Source of the DNA: Flavobacterium soli DSM 19725
GTDB taxonomy: Bacteria; Bacteroidota; Bacteroidia; Flavobacteriales; Flavobacteriaceae
Reading direction: 5' to 3'
Assembly: GCF_000422705.1 (NCBI RefSeq)
Contig: NZ_AUGO01000013.1
Coordinates: forward strand, 88,878 to 152,877
Length of the DNA stretch: 64,000 bases
Positions 34,905-42,777 of the stretch are shown piece by piece. The first letter of the stretch is position 1, and each line of letters starts with the position of its first letter. Under the pieces are notes generated by a model. It saw only the letters and a program-made list of their open reading frames with translations. It did not search any database and was not told the origin of the DNA. Position numbers and translations under genes: made by a program.

Positions 34905-35072
34905 GAATGCTTCAATGGTGAGGTGGAACGTATTAAAAGTTTAGTGGAATGCTTCAACGGTGAGGCGGAACGTAGTAAAGGTTTGGCGGAACGCTTCAAC
35001 AGTGAGGTGGAACGTAGTAAAGGTTTGGTGGAATGCTTCAGCAGTGAAGCGGAACGTAGTAAAGGTTTGGTT
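34905..35072. repeat. 42-bp tandem repeat, four units
   Basis: Four direct copies start at 34905, 34947, 34989 and 35031, and a partial fifth starts at 35073. The unit reads GAATGCTTCAACGGTGAGGC then GGAACGTAGTAAAGGTTTGG. Being a multiple of three, it keeps frames open on both strands (14-residue units of the ECFNGEAERSKGLV type on plus). Next to it AAGAGTGGAATAAAAG occurs in tandem (about 35085-35118). Probably non-coding. Confidence 0.85.
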
Positions 35073-35146
35073 GAACATGCCAAAGAAGAGTGGAATAAAA
35101 GAAGAGTGGAATAAAAGAAGAGCCGGAAGTTCATTGCCTATTTTAA

Positions 35147-35182
35147 AAGCAAAATCCCTTTCAGTTTTGAAAGGGATTTTTT
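35147..35182. terminator. Intrinsic terminator, CCCTTTCA module (copy 3)
   Basis: AAGCAAAATCCCTTTCA-GTTT-TGAAAGGGATTTTTT, identical in the stem and loop to copies at 26416 and 27973. No convincing gene ends just upstream, so it marks either a lost gene or a transcript through the 42-bp repeats. Confidence 0.75.
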
Positions 35183-35239
35183 CGTTTTCCTACGAATATT
35201 TTAAGGATGATATTCACCCTTTTTGGGCAAAGTTTTGAG

Positions 35240-35275
35240 AATCGGTCTAACTTTGTGGATATCCGAGTTATCCTG
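35240..35275. repeat. TTGTGGATAT element (copy e)
   Basis: CGGTCTAACTTTGTGGATATCC (core 35253-35262) between the repeat/terminator block and the TPR gene. The spacer 35276-35479 is AT-rich with no other recognised feature. Confidence 0.6.
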
Positions 35276-35479
35276 TTATTTCTTTATTATTAAAACTTAA
35301 CACTACTATACAAGCCTATAAAAAGTTCTCTCTTTTAGTTTTTGGCCATGTTAAGTATTCCTGTTAAAAAAAGATTAATTTTTTTATTTTTTAAAAAAGT
35401 AGAGATAAATTATTTATAAATTTGATTAGCTGATTAAAGTTAATTTTTGTGATTAATTGATAAAATTATTATTAAAAAA

Positions 35480-35929
35480 ATGAATAAGTGTCTGTTTTTA
35501 TTTTTTTTATTTTTTAAAACTAATTTTTATAGTCAAGTCACATCTCAAAATGATGTTGATTCATTAACTACTTATTATGTACATAAGGCAGATTCGTTAA
35601 TAAGGATAAATGATTTTAAAGGTGCTATTGTTAAATATAGTGAAGCTTTAAATGAAAACGCAGACAAATTAAGAATATACAAGAAACGTAGTATTGCATA
35701 TCTTGCAGACAAAGACTATGAAAATGCAATATTAGATTACAATAAAATAATAGAAATCGTTAAATCTTCTGAAAAATTAGCAAATGAATATTTTTATAGA
35801 GGTTTGTGTAAAATAATGCTAAACAAGCCAGGTGATGATACATGTGAAGACTTAATGAAAGCTAAAGAACATGGTTTCGAAGCAGAGTGGAGTTCTTTCT
35901 CAATCTTTTGCTCAAATATTGCCAATTAA
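35480..35929 (+). CDS. Secreted TPR-repeat protein
   Basis: The 149-residue product has a signal peptide (about 1-19, LFFLFFKTNFYSQ) and two to three tetratricopeptide repeats: ADSLIRINDFKGAIVKYSEALNEN, KRSIAYLADKDYENAILDYNKIIEI and ANEYFYRGLCKIMLN. It ends in a Cys-containing helix pair (DTCEDLMKAKEHGFEAEW). TPR units mediate protein contacts in the periplasm. Partner unknown; the lipoprotein gene follows 59 bp downstream and may share the transcript. Confidence 0.8.
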   Translation: MNKCLFLFFLFFKTNFYSQVTSQNDVDSLTTYYVHKADSLIRINDFKGAIVKYSEALNENADKLRIYKKRSIAYLADKDYENAILDYNKIIEIVKSSEKLANEYFYRGLCKIMLNKPGDDTCEDLMKAKEHGFEAEWSSFSIFCSNIAN

Positions 35930-35988
35930 ATTTTTTTTAATAATCTTAATTCTGGAAATATAAATCCAAACTAAAAAAAAACAAAATT

Positions 35989-36459
35989 ATGATTACAAAA
36001 TTTAGTCTTAAAAAAATAAGCTTTTTACTGGTTATTACTCTACTATCAGGTCTTTTTTTTATTTCCTGTTCAGATGAAAATTTTACTCAAGATGAAATCA
36101 TACAAGAAAAGGAAGTGGACAATTCCAGTATTCTTAAAAGTGGTGGACCTGCACCTATAAATTATCTTAAAGATTTCAGGTGTGAATCCGACATAATTAG
36201 TGTAATCGGTGGTTGCTATGAATTTCAAATACGTTTCTACTACGTGGGTGGTGGTGAAAGAATACTTATTCATTCAGCAAATATGAGTACAGGAGATTGT
36301 CAAAGCAGAAATGCGAACAATTCTTGTGAAGGAAGCTATAGAGGTGATTTTATCGATAAGGATGATCGAATTAATGGATGTATCAGAGACTATCTTGAAT
36401 CTGATCCAGAAGTATATAGTACATATGTTGAAATGAGAAATAGAATTACAAGTAATTAG
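35989..36459 (+). CDS. Unknown lipoprotein
   Basis: This 156-residue lipoprotein has signal and lipobox FISC (Cys at about 27). The mature part has no family match. It has several Cys (CESD, GGCYEF, DCQSR, NSCEG, GCIRD) that could form disulfides in the periplasm or outside. There are no repeats. A strong terminator follows. It is likely accessory: it lies between a boundary element (35253) and another (36570) together with the TPR gene. Confidence 0.7.
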   Translation: MITKFSLKKISFLLVITLLSGLFFISCSDENFTQDEIIQEKEVDNSSILKSGGPAPINYLKDFRCESDIISVIGGCYEFQIRFYYVGGGERILIHSANMSTGDCQSRNANNSCEGSYRGDFIDKDDRINGCIRDYLESDPEVYSTYVEMRNRITSN

Positions 36460-36500
36460 ACATTAAAAATTATTTATATTTTTAGAGCTATTAAGATAGT

Positions 36501-36532
36501 AAAGGGAGGTTTTTTATCTCCCTTTATTTTTT
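36501..36532 (+). terminator. Intrinsic terminator after the lipoprotein gene
   Basis: AAAGGGAG (36501-36508) pairs with CTCCCTTT (36518-36525), followed by ATTTTTT. Confidence 0.85.
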
Positions 36533-36562
36533 GGTAAATAATTATAAATATAAACACACGAT

Positions 36563-36592
36563 TGCTAGTATATCCACAACAGTGGTAAACTA
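36563..36592. repeat. TTGTGGATAT element (copy f, inverted)
   Basis: ATATCCACAACAGTGGTAAAC (core 36570-36579) is the reverse complement of the other copies and lies immediately before the truncated gene remnant. Confidence 0.6.
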
Positions 36593-36855
36593 TTTTAGAC
36601 ACCCCTAAGCGAACCGATGTAATAACAGTAGTGGAGTATGATGCAAAGGCGAATTTGGTTTTTACCAATACAGGAAGCGTGTCGCTAACCTTTGCCTTGA
36701 GTAACTCAGAGGAGCTGGAAGGTGTAGAGGTCGAACTTTCTGCCGGAGCCACTATCACGAAAACCATGGGCGAACTTCTTGAGAATGCCACCAGAATTTT
36801 GGTGCAAAACCTAGACAAGACCAAACAAGGCAGCTATAGTGTAGTGATAGAGTAG
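36589..36855 (+). pseudogene. 5'-truncated gene remnant
   Basis: The frame is open from 36589 (after a TAA) to the stop at 36855 but has no ATG before its first 14 codons; a GTG at 36631 is the only start-like codon. The product EYDAKANLVFTNTGSVSLTF ... GVEVELSAGATITKTMGELL looks like the last beta-rich 75-90 residues of a larger protein. A terminator follows, as at a true gene end. The break coincides with the inverted boundary element, so the 5' part was probably lost by insertion or deletion. A short GTG-started gene is the alternative. Confidence 0.55.
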
Positions 36856-36874
36856 AAGCCTCTTTTTAAACAAA

Positions 36875-36903
36875 AAACTCCCGAATCGCTTCGGGAGTTT
36901 TTA
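36875..36903. terminator. Bidirectional intrinsic terminator
   Basis: AAACTCCCGAA-TCGC-TTCGGGAGTTT, an 11-bp perfect stem with A- and T-rich flanks, between the remnant (plus) and the BNR protein (minus). Confidence 0.85.
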
Positions 36904-36972
36904 AGTAGTAAGACTAGAGTATTAAGTATTAAGATTTTAGAAATAAGGACTTCTAACTCCCAATTCCCAACC

Positions 36973-39495
36973 TTACTTAACCACCAGTTTTTTGGTAACC
37001 AAATGATGTTCTGAAATCAATTGAATGATGTAGTTGCCGCTGCTCATTGGCGAAACATCAATTTTAGTGTCTAAAGCAATTTTATCTAACTGTTTTTGCA
37101 AGATTCTTCTACCATTCATATCAAAAACATTCACCGTTACAGCTTCATCGATTGTACTATTGAATTGAACATAGCCATTTTGAGCTGGATTTGGATAGAA
37201 AAAAAGTGTAGCTTCATTTTTTTCATTACCCTCCACACCCAAGCTAGTAGGCGATACAGATGTTCTCCAAACACCACGACCATAAGTTGCTACCAAGACA
37301 TGATTTTCAACAGCATTGATTTCCAAATCGGTGATGGTGGTGTTGGGAAGTCCAGTGCTGAGTAAGGTCCAGGTAGTACTTGAATCATCCAAATAATAAA
37401 CCGCTCTTGACAAGGCTACATAAATGGTGTTGTTGTCACTGCTTGATTGGTGCACAATATCGATTTTTCTTCCCTCAGGTAAATTATAGGTAATATTTTC
37501 CCAAGTTGCTCCACCATTCAGCGACCTTAAAACATGATCGGATTTGGTGGCATATAAAATCTGTGGATTTTGATGATGGAAAGCAAAATTGGTAATGTCA
37601 CCCCATTCAGGAAGGGATAATTCCGTAAAAGCCATTGGATTCAAGCCATTCGAAAGGAACACTTGGTTATTCGAAGAAAACATCACCCGTTGATCATTGT
37701 TCGGGTCCACTTTGATTTGGTCAATGTTTTGGCTGGTCAGCGGAAAAGTCATTTCTGGTTGCCATTGAAAGGTGTCTGGATTCAGCGAATACAGTTTTTC
37801 AAAACCAGCATATAATTTTCCTCCAGCACCCACTTCAAGTGGCGTAATCCAATTACCCTCAACATCATTAGGAGAAGAGGCTACATATTGACCTTGTGTT
37901 GGAACTTGATTGTTCTCAGTGGCATAAAGTCCTAAACCAAATTGGATAAAACCTAAACTATAGTTCAGTGTTGGATGCACGACAGCATCCATTCCGTCAG
38001 CACCATGATAGTTATACCACTGATTTTCATACAACTGATAACCACCATTATCTTGCAAACCACCCGCTATGTTGGTTCCTGCAGCTTGTTTGACATCAAT
38101 TCTGTAAAGCTGTCCGATAGCGACACCATTTTTAGTTTTATCTGAAAAAGAAGTTCCATCGTCCTCAGAAATGTAGATTCCGCCATCAGTTCCTGCATAT
38201 AATTTTCCGTTAAAGAATTTTAAATCATGAATATCCGCATGAGAATAGGAAGGTGCTAGTGGATCAGACCAAGAGTTCACTTGGGTAAAACTTACTCCAC
38301 CAGTGCTGGACGACCAAATATTCAAACACCCTGTAAAAATTAGATTTGCATTTTCATCTGAAACCGTCAAAGCCAAATCGAACCAAGCTTGTTGACCCTC
38401 ATAAATATCAGTTGTGGTATTTCGTGGGGTAAAAGTTGAACCGCTATTGGTAGAACGGTATAGTCCCTTGAAAGTAGAATCGGTATTTGAAACCAAAACA
38501 TATAGATAATTTGCATTAGCTGGCGTCACGGCAATAGCAGTTCTTCCAGCGTTATTATAGGTTGTTTGAGTGGTAAACGTTTCACCCCCATCTATAGATT
38601 TTTTGATGTAGACTTGACCTAAATCATAATTTTGCTCTACCAAATACATCACGTTAGGGTCATTGGGTTTTAATCTCATTTCTTTACAAACACCGCCGTT
38701 TTTCAACGTCCAGGTTTGTCCTGCATCAGTAGATTTATAAAAACCTTGACTACTTACTACCCAAAGAATATTAGAATTGGTGGGGTGGATGTAAATTTCG
38801 CCTGTTGTCGAATAATCCCATATTGGAAATGCAGTGGCACTCCAAGTCAAACCGCCATCTGTTGATTTAAAAATACCCGATGAATAACTGTCTGAAGCAT
38901 CTTCATCTCCAGTAGAAATATAAACAATATTTGAATTTGCATAATCGACTGCAATACCCGAAACACCAATTGTAGGTAGAAAATCCGTTAAATTAGCCCA
39001 AGTAGTTCCACCATCAGTACTTTTCCATAAACCACCATTAGGAGCTCCGATGTAAATCGTATTGGGGTTATTTGGATCAACCAAAGTGACATTCACTCTA
39101 CCCTGACCAGAACTCCATGACCCTGAATTGGTATGTGAAAATGGTCCTAATGGAATCCAATTGCTGATGTCGTTAGTATTATTTTGCTCCATTGTCGCTG
39201 ACGGAGTCAAATTTCTTCCTTCCAAATACAAATTTTGGACTTCCTTTTGCGTAAAAAGTGTTCCATCTTCATGATGTAAGGCTTTCCAAAGCTCTTTCCA
39301 TCGTTGATAGACTTTAAAACCGCTACCTTTTTTCTTTTTGTTGGGATTGGATGCCCAATAAGCGTCTAATTGTCTCGTGATCTCAAAATAATTATCAGAA
39401 TCTACAGGCTTTCCTGCAACAATGATGGGATTTCGCTGGGCAAAACTCAATTGAGAAACCAAGAGAAGGGCAATGAAGTAAATAATTTTTTTCAT
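36973..39495 (-). CDS. BNR/VPS10-type beta-propeller protein secreted by T9SS
   Basis: The ATG at 39495 gives a clean signal peptide (MKKIIYFIALLLVSQLSFAQ); the open frame upstream adds 15 unlikely residues. The 840-residue product carries many Asp-box repeats (KSTDGGTTWANL, KSTDGGLTWSA, KSTDAGQTWTL, KSIDGGETFTT, RSLNGGATWENI) forming one or two sortilin/VPS10-like propellers. It ends in a type A T9SS sorting domain (LFFYPNPAQNGYVQFN ... LDTKIDVSPMSSGNYIIQL ... KKLVVK). Catalytic residues for sialidase or xyloglucanase activity cannot be assigned, so binding rather than hydrolysis is equally likely. Confidence 0.92.
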   Translation of the reverse strand: MKKIIYFIALLLVSQLSFAQRNPIIVAGKPVDSDNYFEITRQLDAYWASNPNKKKKGSGFKVYQRWKELWKALHHEDGTLFTQKEVQNLYLEGRNLTPSATMEQNNTNDISNWIPLGPFSHTNSGSWSSGQGRVNVTLVDPNNPNTIYIGAPNGGLWKSTDGGTTWANLTDFLPTIGVSGIAVDYANSNIVYISTGDEDASDSYSSGIFKSTDGGLTWSATAFPIWDYSTTGEIYIHPTNSNILWVVSSQGFYKSTDAGQTWTLKNGGVCKEMRLKPNDPNVMYLVEQNYDLGQVYIKKSIDGGETFTTQTTYNNAGRTAIAVTPANANYLYVLVSNTDSTFKGLYRSTNSGSTFTPRNTTTDIYEGQQAWFDLALTVSDENANLIFTGCLNIWSSSTGGVSFTQVNSWSDPLAPSYSHADIHDLKFFNGKLYAGTDGGIYISEDDGTSFSDKTKNGVAIGQLYRIDVKQAAGTNIAGGLQDNGGYQLYENQWYNYHGADGMDAVVHPTLNYSLGFIQFGLGLYATENNQVPTQGQYVASSPNDVEGNWITPLEVGAGGKLYAGFEKLYSLNPDTFQWQPEMTFPLTSQNIDQIKVDPNNDQRVMFSSNNQVFLSNGLNPMAFTELSLPEWGDITNFAFHHQNPQILYATKSDHVLRSLNGGATWENITYNLPEGRKIDIVHQSSSDNNTIYVALSRAVYYLDDSSTTWTLLSTGLPNTTITDLEINAVENHVLVATYGRGVWRTSVSPTSLGVEGNEKNEATLFFYPNPAQNGYVQFNSTIDEAVTVNVFDMNGRRILQKQLDKIALDTKIDVSPMSSGNYIIQLISEHHLVTKKLVVK

Positions 39496-39685
39496 GTTTT
39501 TAATTGTATTTTTTAGGGGTAATAGTATAGCTTTAGCCATAAGTATTGGTTTGCACCAAACTCTTAGTTCATGACGATTTCAGATAGCTAGTTTTTTTAT
39601 GGGGTTTGAAATGCTTTAGCAATTTCAACTTTTAATTGGGTAAAAATAATACAAAAACATCTACTTTTAACTAAAATTTTGCGTC

Positions 39686-40075
39686 ATGAAAAAACTTTTA
39701 GTATTGCTATCTATCATTTTGTTAATCCAGTGTAAAACTGCTGTTCCGAAACCTCAATCACAAGTTCCACAAATTACAGTAGCAACGTATCATAGGGAAA
39801 TTGCCGGTATTAAAAATGCTAGTCCCCAAATGGTGTATGAACTACTATTTTCAGCACCATTGAGCGAACATTTTCAGGTGGAAAATTTCTATATCAATGA
39901 AATTGAGAAAAAAATAGTGGCTCATCCATCAGGAAAAATCAGCTTACACGAAAGTGCTTCTTCTTTTCCTGAAAATGATGCTACCCTGAAATACAAAGTT
40001 CGCATCCGGTACAACAATAAATTTTATGAATTAGAAGGTGTTTTTCAAAAGAAGAATACAATGTATCGACCATAA
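39686..40075 (+). CDS. Small unknown lipoprotein
   Basis: The 129-residue product has a short signal with lipobox LIQC (Cys at about 16). The remainder shows alternating strands (TVATYHREIAGIKNASPQMV, LKYKVRIRYNNKFYELEGVF) with no known family. It is monocistronic. Downstream 40076-40260 holds no gene. Confidence 0.75.
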   Translation: MKKLLVLLSIILLIQCKTAVPKPQSQVPQITVATYHREIAGIKNASPQMVYELLFSAPLSEHFQVENFYINEIEKKIVAHPSGKISLHESASSFPENDATLKYKVRIRYNNKFYELEGVFQKKNTMYRP

Positions 40076-40269
40076 GTTTTGATTGTTTTTGTTTGATGAA
40101 ATAAAAGCCAATAAAGACTATTATTTTTAGTTCTGATATCATTTGTTACCTGGAGCCAAAATAGGATTGATGTAGATAGAACAGTTCAAGAGCATTATTC
40201 CCTAGCTACCATGCGACAATCTCATTAAGTTAAGCGGTTACATCAAGAAGCTCCATAAACTTGATAAAA

Positions 40270-40305
40270 GCAAAATCCCTTTCAAAACTGAAAGGGTTTT
40301 TTTCA
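40270..40305 (-). terminator. Intrinsic terminator, CCCTTTCA module (copy 4, inverted)
   Basis: On the minus strand CCCTTTCAGTTTTGAAAGGG then ATTTTGCTTTT follows directly after the stop of the gene at 40307. The core is identical to the other copies, but the element is turned round with respect to them. Confidence 0.85.
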
Positions 40306-40306
40306 T

Positions 40307-40981
40307 TCAGGGATTTTTTTTGATGAAAGTATTTTTCCGCAATTCATTATATTTTTGGGCCAGCATGGTGAGATAAAAAGTAGTCAGCATCTTGTTCTTT
40401 CCTTTTGCAACCGCCATAAACCATTCATGGTCGGTGGCATAAAATAGAAATCCTTTAGCCATCCCTTTTTCGATTTTCAGTTCCTTTTCTAAAAAGATAG
40501 TATCATAAAGGGTCTCAAGCTTTGCAATAGTGGATAGTTTTGCTTCAAATTCTTCGGCACGTTTTTCTGAACGGTATTTTCCACGTTCGGCAGGAGTTAA
40601 TAGGGGTATTGGTTTTTGGATGATGCCTAAATCATAAGCATTGATATGCGAATAATTTGTGATCACCACTTCATCAAGTTCTTCAATCTTCGAAGTCATC
40701 TCGATGGTTACAACCTTGCTGTTATAGGCTTCATCGTCTATTAGTTTTCGCATCTTGTCCAGATGGGATGCATAAAAAACCAGCAAATCATCAACTTTTG
40801 CCATAATTTTAAAATGGCCCAAACTGTCAGTATGGGTTTCCTTTTCGGTGGTCATGTTCAGCACCAGGATGTTGCTGACTTTGGCATCAGCCACTATTAT
40901 CTTTCCGGCAACGAGTTTTTCGTCTTGGGCAAAAACCAGGTTGCAAATTCCGAACAAGAAAAGGAAAAGGATATTTTTCAT
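40307..40981 (-). CDS. CarboxypepD_reg-like secreted protein
   Basis: From the ATG at 40981 the protein has 224 residues with a signal peptide (MKNILFLFLFGICNLVFAQ). The next 80 residues are a CarboxypepD_reg-like sandwich (VAGKIIVADAKVSNILVLNM, THTDSLGHFKIMAKVDDLLVF, LDEVVITNY) as found at the N-terminus of TonB receptors, but no barrel follows. The second half is helical and charged (LLTPAERGKYRSEKRAEEFEAKL, HEWFMAVAKGKNKML). Function unknown. Confidence 0.8.
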   Translation of the reverse strand: MKNILFLFLFGICNLVFAQDEKLVAGKIIVADAKVSNILVLNMTTEKETHTDSLGHFKIMAKVDDLLVFYASHLDKMRKLIDDEAYNSKVVTIEMTSKIEELDEVVITNYSHINAYDLGIIQKPIPLLTPAERGKYRSEKRAEEFEAKLSTIAKLETLYDTIFLEKELKIEKGMAKGFLFYATDHEWFMAVAKGKNKMLTTFYLTMLAQKYNELRKNTFIKKNP

Positions 40982-41050
40982 GGTTCCAAATATATCCAAT
41001 TCCCTTTTTGCTTTGAAAGTGATTTAGTTAATGATTGTTTAAAGTTTTTC

Positions 41051-41257
41051 TTACTCGTCTTTATACTCCAAAATATCCGAAGGCTGGCACTCCAAGACCT
41101 TGCAGATCATTTCAAGCGTACTGAACCGTATGGCTTTTGCCTTCCCAGTTTTAAGAATGGAAAGGTTGGAGAGCGTGAGGCCCACTTTTTCCGAAAGTTC
41201 ATTTAGCGACATCTTTCGTTTGGCCATCATCACATCGAGGTTTACAATTATTGGCAT
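41051..41257 (-). CDS. Small XRE-family regulator (YozG-like)
   Basis: The 68-residue protein is one Cro/CI helix-turn-helix: NLDVMMAKRKMSLNELSEKVGLTLSNLSILKTGKAKAIRFSTLEMICKVLECQPSDILEY. It starts 3 bp after the stop of the DUF2975 gene, the usual pairing of these two families. DUF2975 is thought to tether or modulate the regulator; target genes unknown. Confidence 0.92.
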   Translation of the reverse strand: MPIIVNLDVMMAKRKMSLNELSEKVGLTLSNLSILKTGKAKAIRFSTLEMICKVLECQPSDILEYKDE

Positions 41258-41260
41258 GGC

Positions 41261-41797
41261 TTATACAGTTAGTTCGTTTTCGTTTTGAATTGCTACTCCT
41301 TTTTTGAAAATAACAGCAATGATGTAGATCACGGCACCCATTAAAATAAAGGCTTCACTGTCGGTCCAAAATTGGTCCAAGTTGTCGGGAACAAAACCGT
41401 GAGGCTGTAAACTATTAACCAACTGTTGGGCAATAGCACTCAACAGCCCGATGCAAAGTGTGATGTAGCTCATTAGCGAAATTTGTCGTGCTACAAAATC
41501 GCTGAAGGGTTTTGACAAATCCATTTTGTGCATGAGGTGGATCACGGTGTAAAATAGGCAGGCTTTTAGAATTGCAATGAGTAGAATGAAACTATACACA
41601 CCAAAAAAAGCCAATTTACTGTCGTTATACATTTGAATCAAGTCCAACTTTTGATAAAGATTTTGGACAAAGTCAGGGTTATAGAGCGTGAAAAAGAAAT
41701 TTACGAGTAAGCCTCCTGCTTCAATAGACAAGCCGACAAAAATGAGCCAAGCGATAACATATAGGCCCCAAAATACGAAGTTGTTTGTTTTTGACAT
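41261..41797 (-). CDS. DUF2975 membrane protein
   Basis: The ATG at 41797 (MSKTNNFVFWGLYVIAW) is preferred over the frame start at 41824. Of 178 residues, four hydrophobic helices are visible (about 8-30, 52-78, 93-118, 135-160), with the family segment VIHLMHKMDLSKPFSDFVARQISLMSY between the second and third. It is co-transcribed with the XRE gene 3 bp downstream. Confidence 0.88.
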   Translation of the reverse strand: MSKTNNFVFWGLYVIAWLIFVGLSIEAGGLLVNFFFTLYNPDFVQNLYQKLDLIQMYNDSKLAFFGVYSFILLIAILKACLFYTVIHLMHKMDLSKPFSDFVARQISLMSYITLCIGLLSAIAQQLVNSLQPHGFVPDNLDQFWTDSEAFILMGAVIYIIAVIFKKGVAIQNENELTV

Positions 41798-41962
41798 AAT
41801 TATCAAGTTTAAAATTATGTTCAAAAATAATAAATAAATAATTATTGATAAACAATAAAAAATGATTTTTTATAGGTAAATTTTTTTTGAAGTATCCAAA
41901 TAAAAAAATCCCTTTCGTTTAGAAAGGGGTTTGTATAAGTGACTATGGCAAACTTTAAGTTT

Positions 41963-42700
41963 TTACCAAGGACTGACTTCAGATGCATCTTCAATATCGT
42001 TGCTGAAGAATTTTCCTGTTGGAGCATTTTGATCCGTTAGCGTATGCTTGATGATAAAAGTTGCGGCATTTTCTGCAGTTCCAGGTCCATTATGATGGTT
42101 GAAGTCCGTTGCGGTATAACCGGGATCAATTACGTTTACTTTGAAGGGCAGGTCTTTTAAATCATAAGCCAATACAATAGAGTAGGCGTTCAAGGCAGAT
42201 TTTGAAGTTCCGTAACTTGCAGATTTAAAATCATAGTATTTCCAGCTAGGATCGCTGTGTAAGGTTAAAGAGCCAAGTCCAGAAGTGATGTTGCTGATTC
42301 GTGGACTATCTGATTTTTTAAGCAATTCCAAAAAGGCTTGTGTAACGCTGATAACGCCAAAAAAGTTGGTGTCAAACACAGTTTGTATGTCTGCTATTGA
42401 GGTAGTCGCTGCATTTTGAGGAAATTCGCCACTTATTCCCGCATTATTGATCAGGATGTCCAATTTACCTTGTTCTTTTTCAATCCTATTTTTGGCTTCT
42501 AGAATTGAATCTGGTTTTGTAACATCAATTGCAATAGCCTTGATGTTTTGAAATCCATTTCTACTCAATTCATTTACAACTGCTTCTCCTTTTTCAAGAT
42601 CACGTGTTCCTAAATAAACAAATAATCCTTTTTCCGAAAGCTGTTTTGCAGTTTCCAAACCAATGCTTCTGTTGGCTCCTGTAATTAATACTGATTTCAT
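41963..42700 (-). CDS. Short-chain dehydrogenase/reductase
   Basis: This 245-residue classical SDR has NAD(P) motif TGANRSIGLETAK (about 7-19), NNAGISG (about 89), catalytic Ser in ISNITSGLGSL, Tyr-x-x-x-Lys in YGTSKSALN, and PGYTATD. The Arg after TGAN suggests NADP(H). Substrate unknown. It lies 77 bp downstream of the Crp-like regulator on the same strand, and a palindromic site shared with that regulator's own promoter lies in between, so it is probably the regulated target. A weak hairpin, AATCCCTTTCGTTTAGAAAGGGG, follows at about 41904-41926. Confidence 0.92.
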   Translation of the reverse strand: MKSVLITGANRSIGLETAKQLSEKGLFVYLGTRDLEKGEAVVNELSRNGFQNIKAIAIDVTKPDSILEAKNRIEKEQGKLDILINNAGISGEFPQNAATTSIADIQTVFDTNFFGVISVTQAFLELLKKSDSPRISNITSGLGSLTLHSDPSWKYYDFKSASYGTSKSALNAYSIVLAYDLKDLPFKVNVIDPGYTATDFNHHNGPGTAENAATFIIKHTLTDQNAPTGKFFSNDIEDASEVSPW

Positions 42701-42754
42701 TTTTATCTTTTTTTAAATTATAAAGCAAAGGTGCTCTGTTTAAAAATAAAATCA

Positions 42755-42770
42755 TTTGCCATTTGGCAAA
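42755..42770. promoter_or_regulatory. Predicted operator upstream of the SDR gene
   Basis: TTTGCCATTTGGCAAA is a perfect 7-2-7 inverted repeat, 55 bp upstream of the SDR ATG. A 14/16 match lies upstream of the Crp-like gene, which points to that protein as the binder (inference). Confidence 0.6.
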
Positions 42771-42777
42771 AAGCGAT

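Noticed and set aside
34886..35134. Genes on either strand over the 42-bp repeats
   Set aside because: Frames stay open only because the unit is a multiple of three; no good start, promoter or conserved domain.
29652..36579. TGTGGATAT sites as DnaA boxes and a replication origin
   Set aside because: The reverse complement ATATCCACA is one base off TTATCCACA, but the five sites are kilobases apart with a longer shared flank, and no dnaA, dnaN or AT-rich unwinding cluster is present.
29652..36579. Integron attC sites
   Set aside because: Only copy e has an RYYYAAC-like word (GTCTAAC). No paired GTTRRRY arm and no integrase were seen, and genes are not uniformly oriented.
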